Origin: Doris montereyensis
Lineage: Eukaryota; Mollusca; Gastropoda; Nudibranchia; Dorididae
Reading direction: 5' to 3'
Length of the DNA stretch: 64,000 nt
NCBI GenBank assembly: GCA_037039925.1
Contig: JAXRKP010000001.1
Location: 595,001 to 659,000, forward strand
In this document: in pieces, positions 1-12,500 of the stretch
Numbering within the stretch: position 1 is the stretch's first letter
Layout: each line of letters begins with the position of its first letter
Translations under genes and position numbers: made by a program
Notes under the pieces: generated by a model
Told to the model about the DNA's origin: nothing
Seen by the model: only the letters and a program-made list of their open reading frames with translations
Database searches by the model: none

Positions 1-1875
1 AAACTGTTTTGTACTTCTTTTTTGTTGTTGCCATTTCTTTCTTTTACAAATAAATGCCTTTCCTGGATGGTTATAACTTATATTGTCATGCCTTTTTGAT
101 TCTCTGGCCGATTTCTTCTCTTACTTTTTCCTCTGAGTTAGTCGTTACTCCTAGGTAATTGTAATTTTGAAATTGTTCTAACTTCTCCCTGCCCAGCTTA
201 AGATATGTTGTGTTTTAGCTTCCCTAGTTACTAACATTGCTTTGGGTTGGGTTTTTTTGCAGTTACTTTTATTCATCTTTTATTTAGTTCATTATTCAGC
301 ATGTTGATATTGTACCGAAGCTCACTCTCTTATTTTCCAAACAGAACTAAATCATCAACAAATGAAAACATCGATAGATTGATAGATGACTGGTTTGAGT
401 TTCCACATACCTACATTCATTTTCTTAAGTTTTAGGAGGCTTTTTGTGACTGGATCCATAAATATGATAAATAAAAGAGAGTTTAGGATACAGCCCTGTC
501 TTACTCCTATATCTACATCAAATTCTTCAGGTACCTTTCCAGCTACTCAGCGCTCATGTTGGTTTATTATAGAAACATTTAATGGCTTCTATTAAATTTT
601 GCTCTACATTGTGTTCTTTTAAGGAATGCCATAGTTTGTCCCTCCTCATAGTATCAAATGCCTTTTCTAAGTCAATAAAACATAGGTGTGAGGCAATGTT
701 TCTCTCAAGGATTGTTTCTATTATTTGTCTTATTATAAATATGTGGTCTTATACACTTCTACCTGGTCTAAATCCACTCTGATGTTCTTCAATCTGATCC
801 TCTACTTTTTTCCTTAGTGTCATTTCCAGAATCCTGGTTTACACTTTCCCTGGTACGCTAAGTAGTAATGTCCCTCTATAGTTTAAGCATTCCATAGTTG
901 ATGTTTGGACTTCCGTACTTGTTTGTGTGCCCATCTCCCTTGGGTTTTTTTATAATTTCTGGATAAATTTGATCTGCTCCTGGGACCTTTTCTAATTTAA
1001 CTTTTCATATAGCTACTTGGATTTCTTCCATTGCTATACCTACATCTGTTGCTGTCTCATCTGGATTACTTGTTATTCTTACTAATTGATCTGTACTCCT
1101 TGTTTCATATCAAATGGAGGGATTGTGTAATTGCTGAAAATATTTTCTCCATGTTTCCATGCATTCGCTGTCTTCTTTCATTATTTCTCCCATGGCGTTC
1201 TTAATTTATCGTATTGGGCACACTTTGGTCTTGCTCATGCTCTTCATTGCTCCCCAGAACGTTTGATTTCCTTGGTAGATTTCTTGAAGCCTTTGTCTAA
1301 ACTTTTCCCATTGTTCCTGTTTTGTTTTCCTCACTTTCTCTTTCTTTGGCGATAGTTCTTTTCTGAAATAATCTAATATATCCTCTGGCCTGTTTGTTTG
1401 TAAGTATTTCTTCCATGATCCTTCTTTTCCTTGATCTTAGTTTTAACATTCTCATTCCACCATGCTGTTCTTTTCCTATCTCCTTTTATTTGTTTTCTAC
1501 CAACCACAGACCTCTTCAGTACAACTGAGGAGTGTTTCTTTATACAATTGCCTCTTCTCTCCTATTGTGTTATCGATCAGATCAATCTGCATTTCACTGA
1601 TAAAACTTTTTATCCTACATTGGTACATCTGTTTTACTTCTGGTTTATTTAGTTCTTTATTTTGAGTTTAACAGCTTTCTTTTCTATCCTTTTTTGTTGG
1701 TTTTCCTCAGTCAGTAATCTCAATTTTGGTAATCACTAGGTGAAGATCACTAAATATTTCAACTCCTCTTGCATCCATTGTACTGTAATAAAGGAAACAT
1801 TTGCTAACTATTATGTAGTCTATAATTGGCTTTTCACTTCTGTTTTCATTCACTCTTATATATTTGTAGAAAGAA
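1..1875 (-). mobile_element. Non-LTR retrotransposon copy A (5'-truncated, runs off window)
   Basis: This is a LINE copy in antisense orientation. Read on the minus strand it gives the end of the AP-endonuclease (IIDYIIVS near 1820, then a damaged SDHH-type box near 1740), the linker region with KKYLQTKRPED-like sequence near 1400, and reverse transcriptase sequence from about 1150 to the window edge. It matches the copies at 6165-8829 and 39300-43900. The 5' end is lost: similarity stops near 1875. The 3' end lies left of position 1. Many frameshifts and stops make it inactive. The elements encode an AP-endonuclease and a reverse transcriptase for target-primed integration. I do not assign the clade with confidence. 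Confidence 0.88.
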
Positions 1876-3514
1876 CCATGCAGACAACAAACATTGACAT
1901 GATTGTATAGCATCTTTCAAGTTTTTTGTCTCCTCAAGCCTCTGATCAATTTCAATCATTAGAGAAGGTTTCATTAAGAAAGCTTGACAATGTGTAGCAC
2001 TAATTTACAATGGATTTTGGAAGACTTCAATCTTTACTTCTCAATTTTTAAAACAAAATAAAACTTTGGGGATTGAGGGGGACTTAGAAATGGGGAAATA
2101 TGACAGAAAATAAGGTTCCATGGACCATGAATTTTAAAGTCTTTATTCGATATTGATCCATGTTCCATCTGCCCACTTCAGGGGATTTGGGGGCCTGCAG
2201 ACGCCCTTCTACTTTAATTCTTAATGTCCTCTTTCTCATTGTTTCACATTACAGTATTTCGCCCTAAGATTACTACATATGATAAATGGAGTGTATTTTA
2301 GTGAGATTACCGTACATTGAAATGTTGCTGCTTTCACATAACTTTTCCTCAAAGCACAATGTCACAGGAAATAGAGTAATCATTGAGCTACTGCTGTCAG
2401 ATATTTTTTTAATAACGAGACATGTTCATACTTAATAGTACCAGGTTATACAATTTATTGTATATAATAAAACAAAATCTTAGTTTATATAATACTGGGT
2501 AATATGTAGATAAAGGAGAAGGTAATCTTTGTCCTACAGTCCCTCTCCTTTGTCTTTTAAATAAGAGTAAGAGCGCCCACTGATAGACACCTGCAGGTGG
2601 TTGACATGTGCTGAGGAATTAGTTCAGTAGGTTTTTGCGAGGCCTTGAGCGAAACAAAGTGTTGTGAGTTTGTAATGATGATGACACTTGTTCAAACCTT
2701 ATAACTGACTGGTTGTATTTTCACAACTCTTAAGAAACATACTTCACTCTGCTTTCATCACTTGACTCAGGTGTGAATGGGTACTCATCTATATGTAGAG
2801 GACGATGTTGTCAATGTGTTAGTATGAAGCGTCTAATAGGCTGCTGTACGGTATGCTCCCTAGGAGTTGAGAAGGACTTTGAATGAAATGGCCTGCAGGG
2901 GGGGATGAATGATGCTGTGTTGGCGAGCTTGCACTTGTGCGGGGGAATACAGACTATAAATCCACCTTTATCTTTCACTTTTCTTCAACTGCTTTGTTTC
3001 TTGTTGCTTTTTCTCAATTCGCCCTAAGATCACAGTATTTGATGGACAGGTAAATTTCTGTGAAACAAAAGACTTCACATGTCTTTCATATTGCTGTTTC
3101 CTCATTGTTTTATCCTAAGATCACTGCCTGCGGTGGACAGAGTAAATTCCAATGATATAAACTATTAGAATTAGTTCTTCTCTTTTCTAATCACAAATTT
3201 TAACCTAGAGGCCTAGCTCAATGAATAATTTAGTTAGGTTCTTATTTATCATATCATTTCCATGAATTGGACTGTTATTATTTACATGTGTTATGTGTAG
3301 GCATTCATTAAATGTTCATGGGATACTGCCAATTGAGATTAAAGGTACACATCGATCATCGAATGTTTAAATTTCCCTCAATCATTGTAATGAATGCTGA
3401 CTTAAACTATAGATATTCTAACCATTATAACTTTTAATATTTGTGTTGTTGTTGTTACGTATTTTCTCTAATGATACAATTTTACTTTCATGCCCCTTCT
3501 TTTCCCTCTTCCAG
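1876..3514. repeat. Gene-free stretch with repeat fragments upstream of the peroxidase exons
   Basis: No coding exon is convincing here, although the missing first exon of the peroxidase could lie in it. Three short pieces share a motif family reading CGCCCTAAGATYAC followed by GGTGGACAGGGTAAATT: about 2215-2310, 2985-3065 and 3105-3150. The same family occurs at 18275-18395 and 62335-62440. At 2745-2800 a segment resembles the central part of the tRNA-derived SINE seen at 35460-35895 (the ACTCAGGTGTGAATGGGTAC stretch). Confidence 0.5.
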
Positions 3515-6500
3515 CTTTTGCGAGATCCATAAATACAAAAGCAACAGCTCCTAAACCAAACAAGAGTCTGCTTGTAGCTGGGACAGTAGCTGCTGGTGTT
3601 ACAAGCTATGGCTTGTACAAGTATATGGATATCTCCATCTTTGGAGAAGACCTATCCAAGAGTGTAAAGGGAGCGCTTAAGCCTGCTCTTGTTAATGCAG
3701 CATCTACCCCATTAAGTCAGCCTTCAGTAAGATATTCAATTTTCAATATTCATTCAAATTAACTGTTTTGGCTTTGTTTTACCACATACATTTTTCAGTA
3801 CAGTAGTTCCAAATAGTTGACAACAGATAGTAAGCTGGTTTTGGTACTGAAAGAAATGCTGTTTAAAAGCCTTATTCTCTTGCTTCTAAATATTCTACTC
3901 ACATTGGATACATACCATACATTGATTTTGCACACATAAAATTTAGTTATTCATTCTTTGCACAAACTTTTCATAAATAAGATTTTATTCTTTAAGATTG
4001 AAGATATATATCAATCTGGCTTGTGTGTTGTTGTTTTTTAAATTTGTATATATTAAACTCCTAATTTTGCAGCTTTTTATCATATTATTGTTTCTTACAG
4101 GTCTTTTCTCCAGCCAAAAATCATGCCTTATACTTATGGATCCATTTGAAACCCTCAGCAAATAGCAAAAAAGTTGTTGAAGTAGCTGCAAAACTTCAGA
4201 ATATGGTTAACACTGTTGTTGACCCCGCCACGAAAGATGAGGATGACGAAATTATTGCTGGTGTTGGATTTGGTCCAAATTTCTATCGCCAGGTAGCTCT
4301 TTTCTGCTTTCTGATGTCACATCAGTTGCCAAAATAAGATCATATGATGTATAACACTGTATTGGGTTTTCATTTATCGTTCCCGCCATTGTGCCTGAAA
4401 GTGATTGGAAACAAAATGGTACATAAAATCAGCTGCAGTTTGGCTTTACTTATAAATCACATAAAATGTACTTACTCCATACATGTTATATAGACCAAAA
4501 TTGAAAAACAAATAGTTAATGGCCCTGTGATAGTTCATTTTAAAATCTCTACCGGTAAACAAATTCCTTTTTTCACAAAAAGCAATATATCCCATTCATT
4601 TCAGCTTGACAATTCGACATTTCATCACAAAATGCGATATCCGCCGATGATTTTTTTTCATAAAATATGATGTTTGCATTCTTAGCCCATCAGAACTCGT
4701 CAAATGACAAAAATCCGGTCACGCCCACAGCCTAGCTGTATGAGTTTTATTCAATAGCGGGCTCTTTTTAACTTTATTTTATTTATTTTTATGCCGTTTT
4801 TATCACCCAAAACACTATGAACATGTTTGATGATTGATTCGATGTTGTTTGTTTTCTGTTTGCTTTTGCTTTTTTTTATTTAAGGGAGTGTTGCTTTCAT
4901 ATTTTAAGGACAAATCCCGTTTTGTGAAGAATGCTGATGATGGATATTCGCATTTTGTGGAAAAACAGTGAAATTAAAGTTCTGATTCTGAGAAAAGTAC
5001 ATATGTCTGAATTAAGACGTTATCACTGTTAAAATCATCTATGTCCCTATCACATTAAGATTACAATTATTCATCTGACAAATCATAAACTTGAGTAACA
5101 CATTTTTTAATCTTCTTCCTTTTGAGACATTTGGATATACAATAGTGACTGCCTAAATGCCCGGTGCTTGGGAAGCAGACAAAACGGGCATTTAAGCGAA
5201 ACGGGCATTTAGGCGAAAGTAGGTCAGGGGCAACAATTTGGGGGTAGGCCTATTTCTGTGAAGTTAGGTTTCCCTAGTGACTTGTCAATTTCGTCTAGGA
5301 GGCGAAACGGACATTTAGTTGGCAGGCATTTAGGCGGTCACTACTGTATCACATTTTGTGATGGAACCTATTATATCTCGTATTATTTATAACATGTAAG
5401 AGCCCATAGGGATGAAGACAAGACAGGAACAAAGTAATAAACAGACAAAATCACAGAACCCACTCAGTATCAAACATGTGACCTCTGCACCCGCACCCAG
5501 TGCTTTGGCATTCTTGAAGGCAAAACCTAATACAAACCCTGCTGTTTGAACCGTTTGGCAGTCAATGCATTTTTAGTCATTGATAGACCTGGCAGTCAAT
5601 GCACTTTTAGTCATTGATAGATCTGGCAGTCAATGCACTTTAAGTCATTGATAGACCTGGCAGTCAATGCACTTTTAGTCATTGAGAGACATGGCAGTCA
5701 ATGTACCATTAGTCATTAATAGACTTGGCAGTCAATTCACTTTTGGTCATTGATGGACCCAGCACTCTCCTGAAATTTGTTTTTAAAAATATCTGTGGGA
5801 AAATAAAAAAATGTATTTACTTTATTGAATATCCAGCAACATCCCTGCTATTTTGAAGACATTCTTCTATACTGTTACTTATATTTTTTTCTTTGTTGTT
5901 CTTGTTTTGGGTCGGGTCTTTTTAGGTCAATGGAAAAGCACGGAAAAACTTCACATATCCACACAGAAAAGGCACTTTGGGAGATATGCCAAGCTCTGGT
6001 AAGTGTACATTAATTCTTATTAAAAAAAGAAAGAAATTGAAATATTTTGGATTTTTGTTGGGGTTTTTTGTACCTAAGTTTGTACCTCAGCTTAAGAATA
6101 TGTTTTTGTATTGTTGGCACATTTGTATGATGTTCCAATTTTTATAAAAAAATGTGTCAGTCTTCCGGGTAGTGGACAGGTAGAGGATTAGGCGATCCCG
6201 ACCCTCCACGAGTCTTCTGCTGCCTTGTAGGCAGGTCTTGGCTGACCAAAGGCTAAGGGAGTTGACCTTGACAGAAAATGACCTGCTGCCTTGCAGGCTG
6301 TTCTTGGTCGACCGAAGATTAAGGGAGTTAACCCTGACAGAAAATAACAACCTGCTGCCTTGCATGTTGGTCTTGAGTGACCAAAAGTTAAAGGAGTTAA
6401 CCCTGACATAAAATAACAAGGCCCAGTAGGGGACCTCAAGGTGACAGTCCCAACATCTACCTAGGGTACACTGGGCCGATCACCTCCTCACCCAAAATAA

Positions 6501-9500
6501 TCTGATTCAGGTAAATAAATATGATATACCCGGCTTGACCTTTCGAAGTCGAACATGGAAACAAACACGGACTGTGATTTTTGGAAGATGGAATATTTGG
6601 GCAATAAATGGAAAAGAGATAGGATAAGCTGAAGAAATGGAAAAATTCAAAGTAGACATTTTGGCCATTACGGAAACAAAGAAAAAAGGACAAGAAATAA
6701 AAAATGTAGGACCAAATTATACTTTAATCTTCTCAGAAGTAGATGTCAAAGATAGAGCTAGAGCAGGAGTAGGCCTCCTAATGCATAAAAGGCATGAAAG
6801 GCTACTCGAAAGTTGAATATTTATAAGCCCACGGCTATAAGAGTTAAATATTAAGCCAAAAGGAAGAGAAATTGAATTCTTAATAGCTTATGGACCAAAC
6901 GAAGACGTCATCAAAGAAGAAAACGATATCTTCAAAAACGGTTTACAAATAGCTGCAGAGAATCTTAAACCCAAACAGAAACTAATGGTTTTAGGATATT
7001 TAAATGTTAGAGTAGGCAACAGTGTAGAAACATCAGGAGTAATAGGTAAAGGTTTCATTGAAACTTACACCATCCATCATTGCAATGATCTCATGGTGAA
7101 TTAAGAAGAGACAGCAAGATGAAAGATAGTAAAAAAAGGAAAGGAAAGAAATAAGACCTACCAGCAGCCCTCGCCAACCGGCCGCAGTAAAGATGGAGAG
7201 ACAACTTTTCCAAATGGAGAAAGACCAATAGATTTCTACCTAAAGAATAACATGAAAATAGCCAACACATTTTTCTTTATAAAAATATCCACAAATATAC
7301 AAGAGTAAACAAAGACAGCTGTGAAAAGTCAGTGGTAGACTACATAATAGTTAACAGCTCCCTTTTTTTACAGTACAATGGATGCAAGAGTAAACAGATG
7401 AGCTGAAAGATTCAGTAATTATCACTGAGTGATTGCCAAAATGAGATTACTGACTGAAGAAAACAAACAGAAAAGGAAAGAGGAAAAAAAGCTACTAAAC
7501 TCAAAATAGAGGAACTAAATAAACTAATAGTAAAATAGATATACCAATCTAGGATAAAATGATTTATCAGTGAAATGCAGATGTATCTGAATGATAGAAC
7601 AATAGCAGAAAAGTGACAAATGTATGAATAAACACTCCTCATTTGTACTGAAGAGGTCTGTGGTAGGAAACAAATTAAAGGAGATAAGAAAAGCACATTA
7701 TGGTGGAATGATAAAGATCAAAGAAAAGAAGGATGCCTGGAAGAAATACTTGCAAACAAAGAGGCCAGAGGATAGGATAGATTACGTGAGTAAAAGAACT
7801 ATCGCCAAGGAGGAAGTGAGGAAAGCAAAATATGAACAATGGGAAGAGTTTGGACAGAGACTTCCAGAAAGCTATCATGGAAATTAAAAGCTGTTCTGGG
7901 GAGCAATGAAGAGCATGAGAAAGACCAATGCATGCCCAATACGACAAATTAAGAACGCTAAAGGAAAAATAATGAAAGAAGACAGCAAAATCATGGAAAC
8001 ATGGAGAAAACATTTTCAACATTTACATAATCCCTCGAGTACATATGAAACAAGGAGTAAAGATCAATTAGTAAGAGTAATAAATAATCCACAGGAGACA
8101 GCTGAAGATGAATAATGAACTAAGTAAAAGAAGAATGAAAGAAAATGCAAAGAAAACCAAAACAATGCTAGTAACTAGGGAAGCTAAAACACAAAATATT
8201 AAATTGGGCAGGGAGGATTTAGAAGAAGTTCAAAGCTACAATTAACTAGGAGTAAGGATTAACTCAGAGGGAAAACTAAGAGAAGAAATCAGTCAGAGAA
8301 TCCAAAAGGCAATGACAATATATAACCATTTAGAAAAGACATTCATAGGTAAACAAGAATTGTCAACAAAAATCAAAATGACAGTTTATTGTCCTACTCT
8401 CCTCTATGGCACCGAAATCTGGACCTTAGACAGTAGAAAATAGAGTAGAGTACAAGCAGCTGAAATTAAATATCTCAGAAGAGTAGTAGGGAAAACTAAA
8501 AGAGACAAAATCAGAAACACAACAATAAGAGATCAAACCAAAGCAGATGGCATAAAAAAACTAAGATAGAAATAAATCGACTGAGATGGTTTGGGCATGT
8601 AAACAGAATAGCTAAATTAGTATACAATGCTAAAGCCCAAGCTAAAAGAACAAAAGGCAGACTTCGAAGAAAGTGGGAAGAAGTTATAAAAGAGGCATTA
8701 AAGCATAGACATTTAACCTTTTTGGAAGGAAACAGAAAATGCTAGGAGAGGGTAGCCTAGAGCAAAATCATAGGCATCTGAACTCATACACCGGAAGGTA
8801 GAATAGGAACTGATAAAAAAAGAAAGAAAGTGTCAGTCTTTAGTTGTATTAAATTTGCATGCATTGTTCACTATCTGCAATGAGAAAGAGAAGAGCCTTT
8901 TTGTGTTTTGTATAGCAACGATGAGGAGAAAGAAAAGGAAGTCAAGAAAAAAAAGGTGGTGAAAAAAAGCTTTCCCTTGTTCTTAATTTTTAGCCAATTG
9001 GATGCCCTTCTAGTGATAGTGCATTAGCCTATGCTGCTTTTGTTTTTTTATCTACCAGGAGGAGACGTGTTTGTTCATGCTAAATCACATGAAGTCAGCA
9101 ATCTTTTTGAACTTGCCAAACTTTTCTTGAAGAGCTTACCCAAAGATAGTGTGGACACATTTGAAGATGTTTACGGTTTTATGTACAAGATTAATCGTGA
9201 TCTTTCTGGATTCATTGATGGTGAGATTAAAGTCTTGTAATTTTATCATAATTATATAAATTGATTTACAGTATTTGTTGTTTATTCAATTAGGTTTTTT
9301 TCTATATTACATTTATCAATTATTACATTAGTGATGAGAATAGAGATTACATACAACTCAACAAAGTCATTGACTCATCGTACCCTAAGAAATGGCTCAT
9401 ATTATCTTGGTTATTTTCAAAATTAAGATACTGATAGTTTCAAGTGGCTTTTTATATTCTGAATCAGCTGATATTTGTTTTGCTTTTTTTGGACCTCTTG

Positions 9501-12500
9501 AATACCTGTAGAGATATTGCAGATTTTTAAAGACGATGTAAGAAAATGTTTTTTCAAGAAAAACAGAGTTGAAGGTCTCAGTCTATCTTGACTGTTGTTT
9601 ACATTGGATTGCCATTTGTCACATCATAGCAATGCCGCAACACTCACTTTACTTGAAGTACTCGGTATAGAATATTCTTAACGTCAATCTTATGTGAGTG
9701 TTTATATATCAGGGCATCAGAGTCAGTGGCAAAACTACAAATTAGCTATAAACAAACTTGAAATCAGAGTAAAAAGTGAAGTGGGCTAACTGGATTTTCC
9801 ACTGCCTTCAGTATGCACAAGTAGTGCCACTGGAATGTAAACAATTGTATCCATGCACATTATGCTTCACCATATAGGGGAGATCATGCTTAAAATTCAG
9901 GTATATAACACGATTGGGTATGTGTAGAGTGAAAACTTGTATGTAATGCCCTGACCAATGGCCAGTCTAAAGAATTGGCCTCTTGATTTATTTTTTTCTC
10001 TCAGAGATTTGGCACCTGATATTGCTCAAATAAACAAACTTTTAGAGTATTTAGAAATCAAATCAAATGAACCCTTTTGAAACATGATTTAGAAATTGAT
10101 CAACTTTGCTAATGTTGTAGAATTACAGTTTCGATGTCTGGCAGGTGATCTCTAGCTAAAAACAAAATTTGATGACACATGGGCCCTTTCCTTAGGCAAC
10201 ATAGACACTTACATACACACACACACACACACATATTGGTTTGCAATGAGAGATCGTTTTGCATAAGTTATTGAAGGATACATGGATCATGATTAACTAA
10301 AACCTAATAGAGCACTATGATCATGTTCTGCTATTTGTCAGATGGTTATTTCAATAATCTATCAATCTTGTCTGCCACTGTCTTTTGATTGTTACCAAAC
10401 ACTCCTGACCCTTAAGATCACAGCTTATGACTAATAGGGCCCTTCTAAAAACTGATCAGTGGAGCAAGCCTTGGCTTTTGATTTTAGTATCTTAAAACCA
10501 TTTGCTCATAGCGCACACTATCGTCATCCCCATCTCAATCATAAATCATCACTCATGACTTGTTGTTTTCTTTGTTATATGTTTGATTTGGTTGATGATA
10601 TGAGTTCTAATATTTGTATGTACTATTTATTTGTAATCAAGGTACAGAAAATAGAGTTGATGAAGTTGGAAGGAAACAAGTGGCTGTTGAAAAAGAATCA
10701 GGCGGAAGCTATCTGGTCAGGCTCTGTTTACTTCACAAATCTTTTATTTATAGTGCAATGGAGTATATGAGTTGATTTATTATTAAAACAAAAACATAAT
10801 TTTCTCATCTTGAATCCACCAGTAAAAAAAATAATTTTAAAATAAAGTATAAAAATATATAATAAAAAATAAAATAAAAATATATATATTTGGTTAAAGT
10901 CTTTACTTTAACTTTCAACATTCTGTAATTTACTGGTTTCTTGTTCATAAAAGCTCCTTTTGTGTCATCATTATTCTGTCGTCCATAATGAATGAATCAC
11001 ACCAGACTTCAGAGTAAATTGGATCTTGAAATTAAATCCAAGAGGTTATTTTCATTGTTTACTGTTCAGGAAAGATGTTAGTTTCAGCAAGTTAGGGATG
11101 GTCATGGGAGAATAATGTGTTTGGAATTCTCATAGGATGGAACTTTCAATTCATATATATATATACAGCTACAGATATATATATATATATATATATATAT
11201 ATCTGTTTCAGAAAAGTTATTGCTATAAAGTAGGTGTATAGTGTTTTTAATTTTCATTATATTTTTAAAATATAACACAATCATGCTACTTACGTATAAC
11301 ATCAACATTATTAAAGAAAGCCGTGATGAGTGAACAACATGACCTTACTATAGAGTGGAAAATTATCGAAATGCCAGATGTAAATTGAGGCAAGTGAATG
11401 TATTTTTCTTCTCTTCAGTTTTTTTTTTCTTTGTTTCAATTATTATTTTTGTTTTGCAAACAGATTACACAAAAATGGGTCCATGACTATGACGTAATCA
11501 ACTCTACAAAACGTAAGTGTTCCTTGAAATGGTCAGATTTGTATACCTGAAACATGGCAACATCAGTGTAAAAAAATGCAACTAATGAAATCACAAGTGT
11601 CTCTTGAAGAACTTGGAAAGCATTGCCCAGCTGATTCCAGGCCGTCATAACACAATTTATGGTGTAAAACTCAATTTTTGCCATTTGCACCTGACTACCT
11701 TGCGCTGCATGCCAGGCTTTTTTCATGTGAATTCGGGGATGTCCTTAAGATGTGTCTATTTTCAGTGTCTTTTTTAAATTATTTACCCAACTTAAGTTGA
11801 CATCTGGCTTTTTGATCAGTCAGCCAGTCATATTTTAGAAAAATTATGCTATTTTCACATCATGAATGAATCTTGAAAGAATCTAGTGAAATTGAAAATA
11901 TCAGCTCTCAAGGGGCAAGGAATAAACTCATTTGTAACATAATGAAGTTAATTGTCTTGATCACTCATTTGCACATTAAAATATTATCTTCTGTAAATAG
12001 CATGGGCTTTGTGATGTATTATTGATAGAAGAAAGAGACAAAGTGTTGCAATTTAGGTGTGTGTTTTAAAAGGGTTATAATCTTACACAAATTGACCATG
12101 ACTATTTTAACCTATCTTTACGCTCTTGATTTATCTTCACTCTATGGTAGCTCTTCCAGTTTTAGCTTATTAATGAAGCTTGAAAATATGTAGGTTTCAC
12201 ATAAAATGATCCTGAATTAGCACATTTTTAAACCATAACATAGCGCTGGAGACATGAGCTAATCATTTGGCCCAGACAATCATATGCAGCAAAGTCAGAG
12301 TCGTGAGGGCAAAGTTAATGATGCGAGTAGCAGGATATGGGTTAAGTCAACATGAAAAGTAGAAGTGTCTTTCACTAGTGATGAACTACAAAAAGAAAAT
12401 GAAGTCATTCATTCTCATACGTTTTCTTTGAATCCTCTGAAAGTCTAGTAGTCCTCTCAATCACATCATTAGATAATAAAACATATGATGCAGTTATGAG

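Noticed and set aside
3490..3514. ATG at 3490 as the start codon of the peroxidase
   Set aside because: The bases 3490-3514 form the pyrimidine tract and AG of a splice acceptor. The codons before Phe-Ala-Arg would come from intron sequence, so the start more likely lies in an unseen upstream exon.
5545..5765. CRISPR-like array
   Set aside because: The units are continuous tandem repeats without unique spacers, in an animal genome.
9590..9850. Inverted repeat around TGTTTACATTGG / GAATGTAAACAATT
   Set aside because: Only about a dozen bases match and the intervening sequence shows no further complementarity; probably chance.
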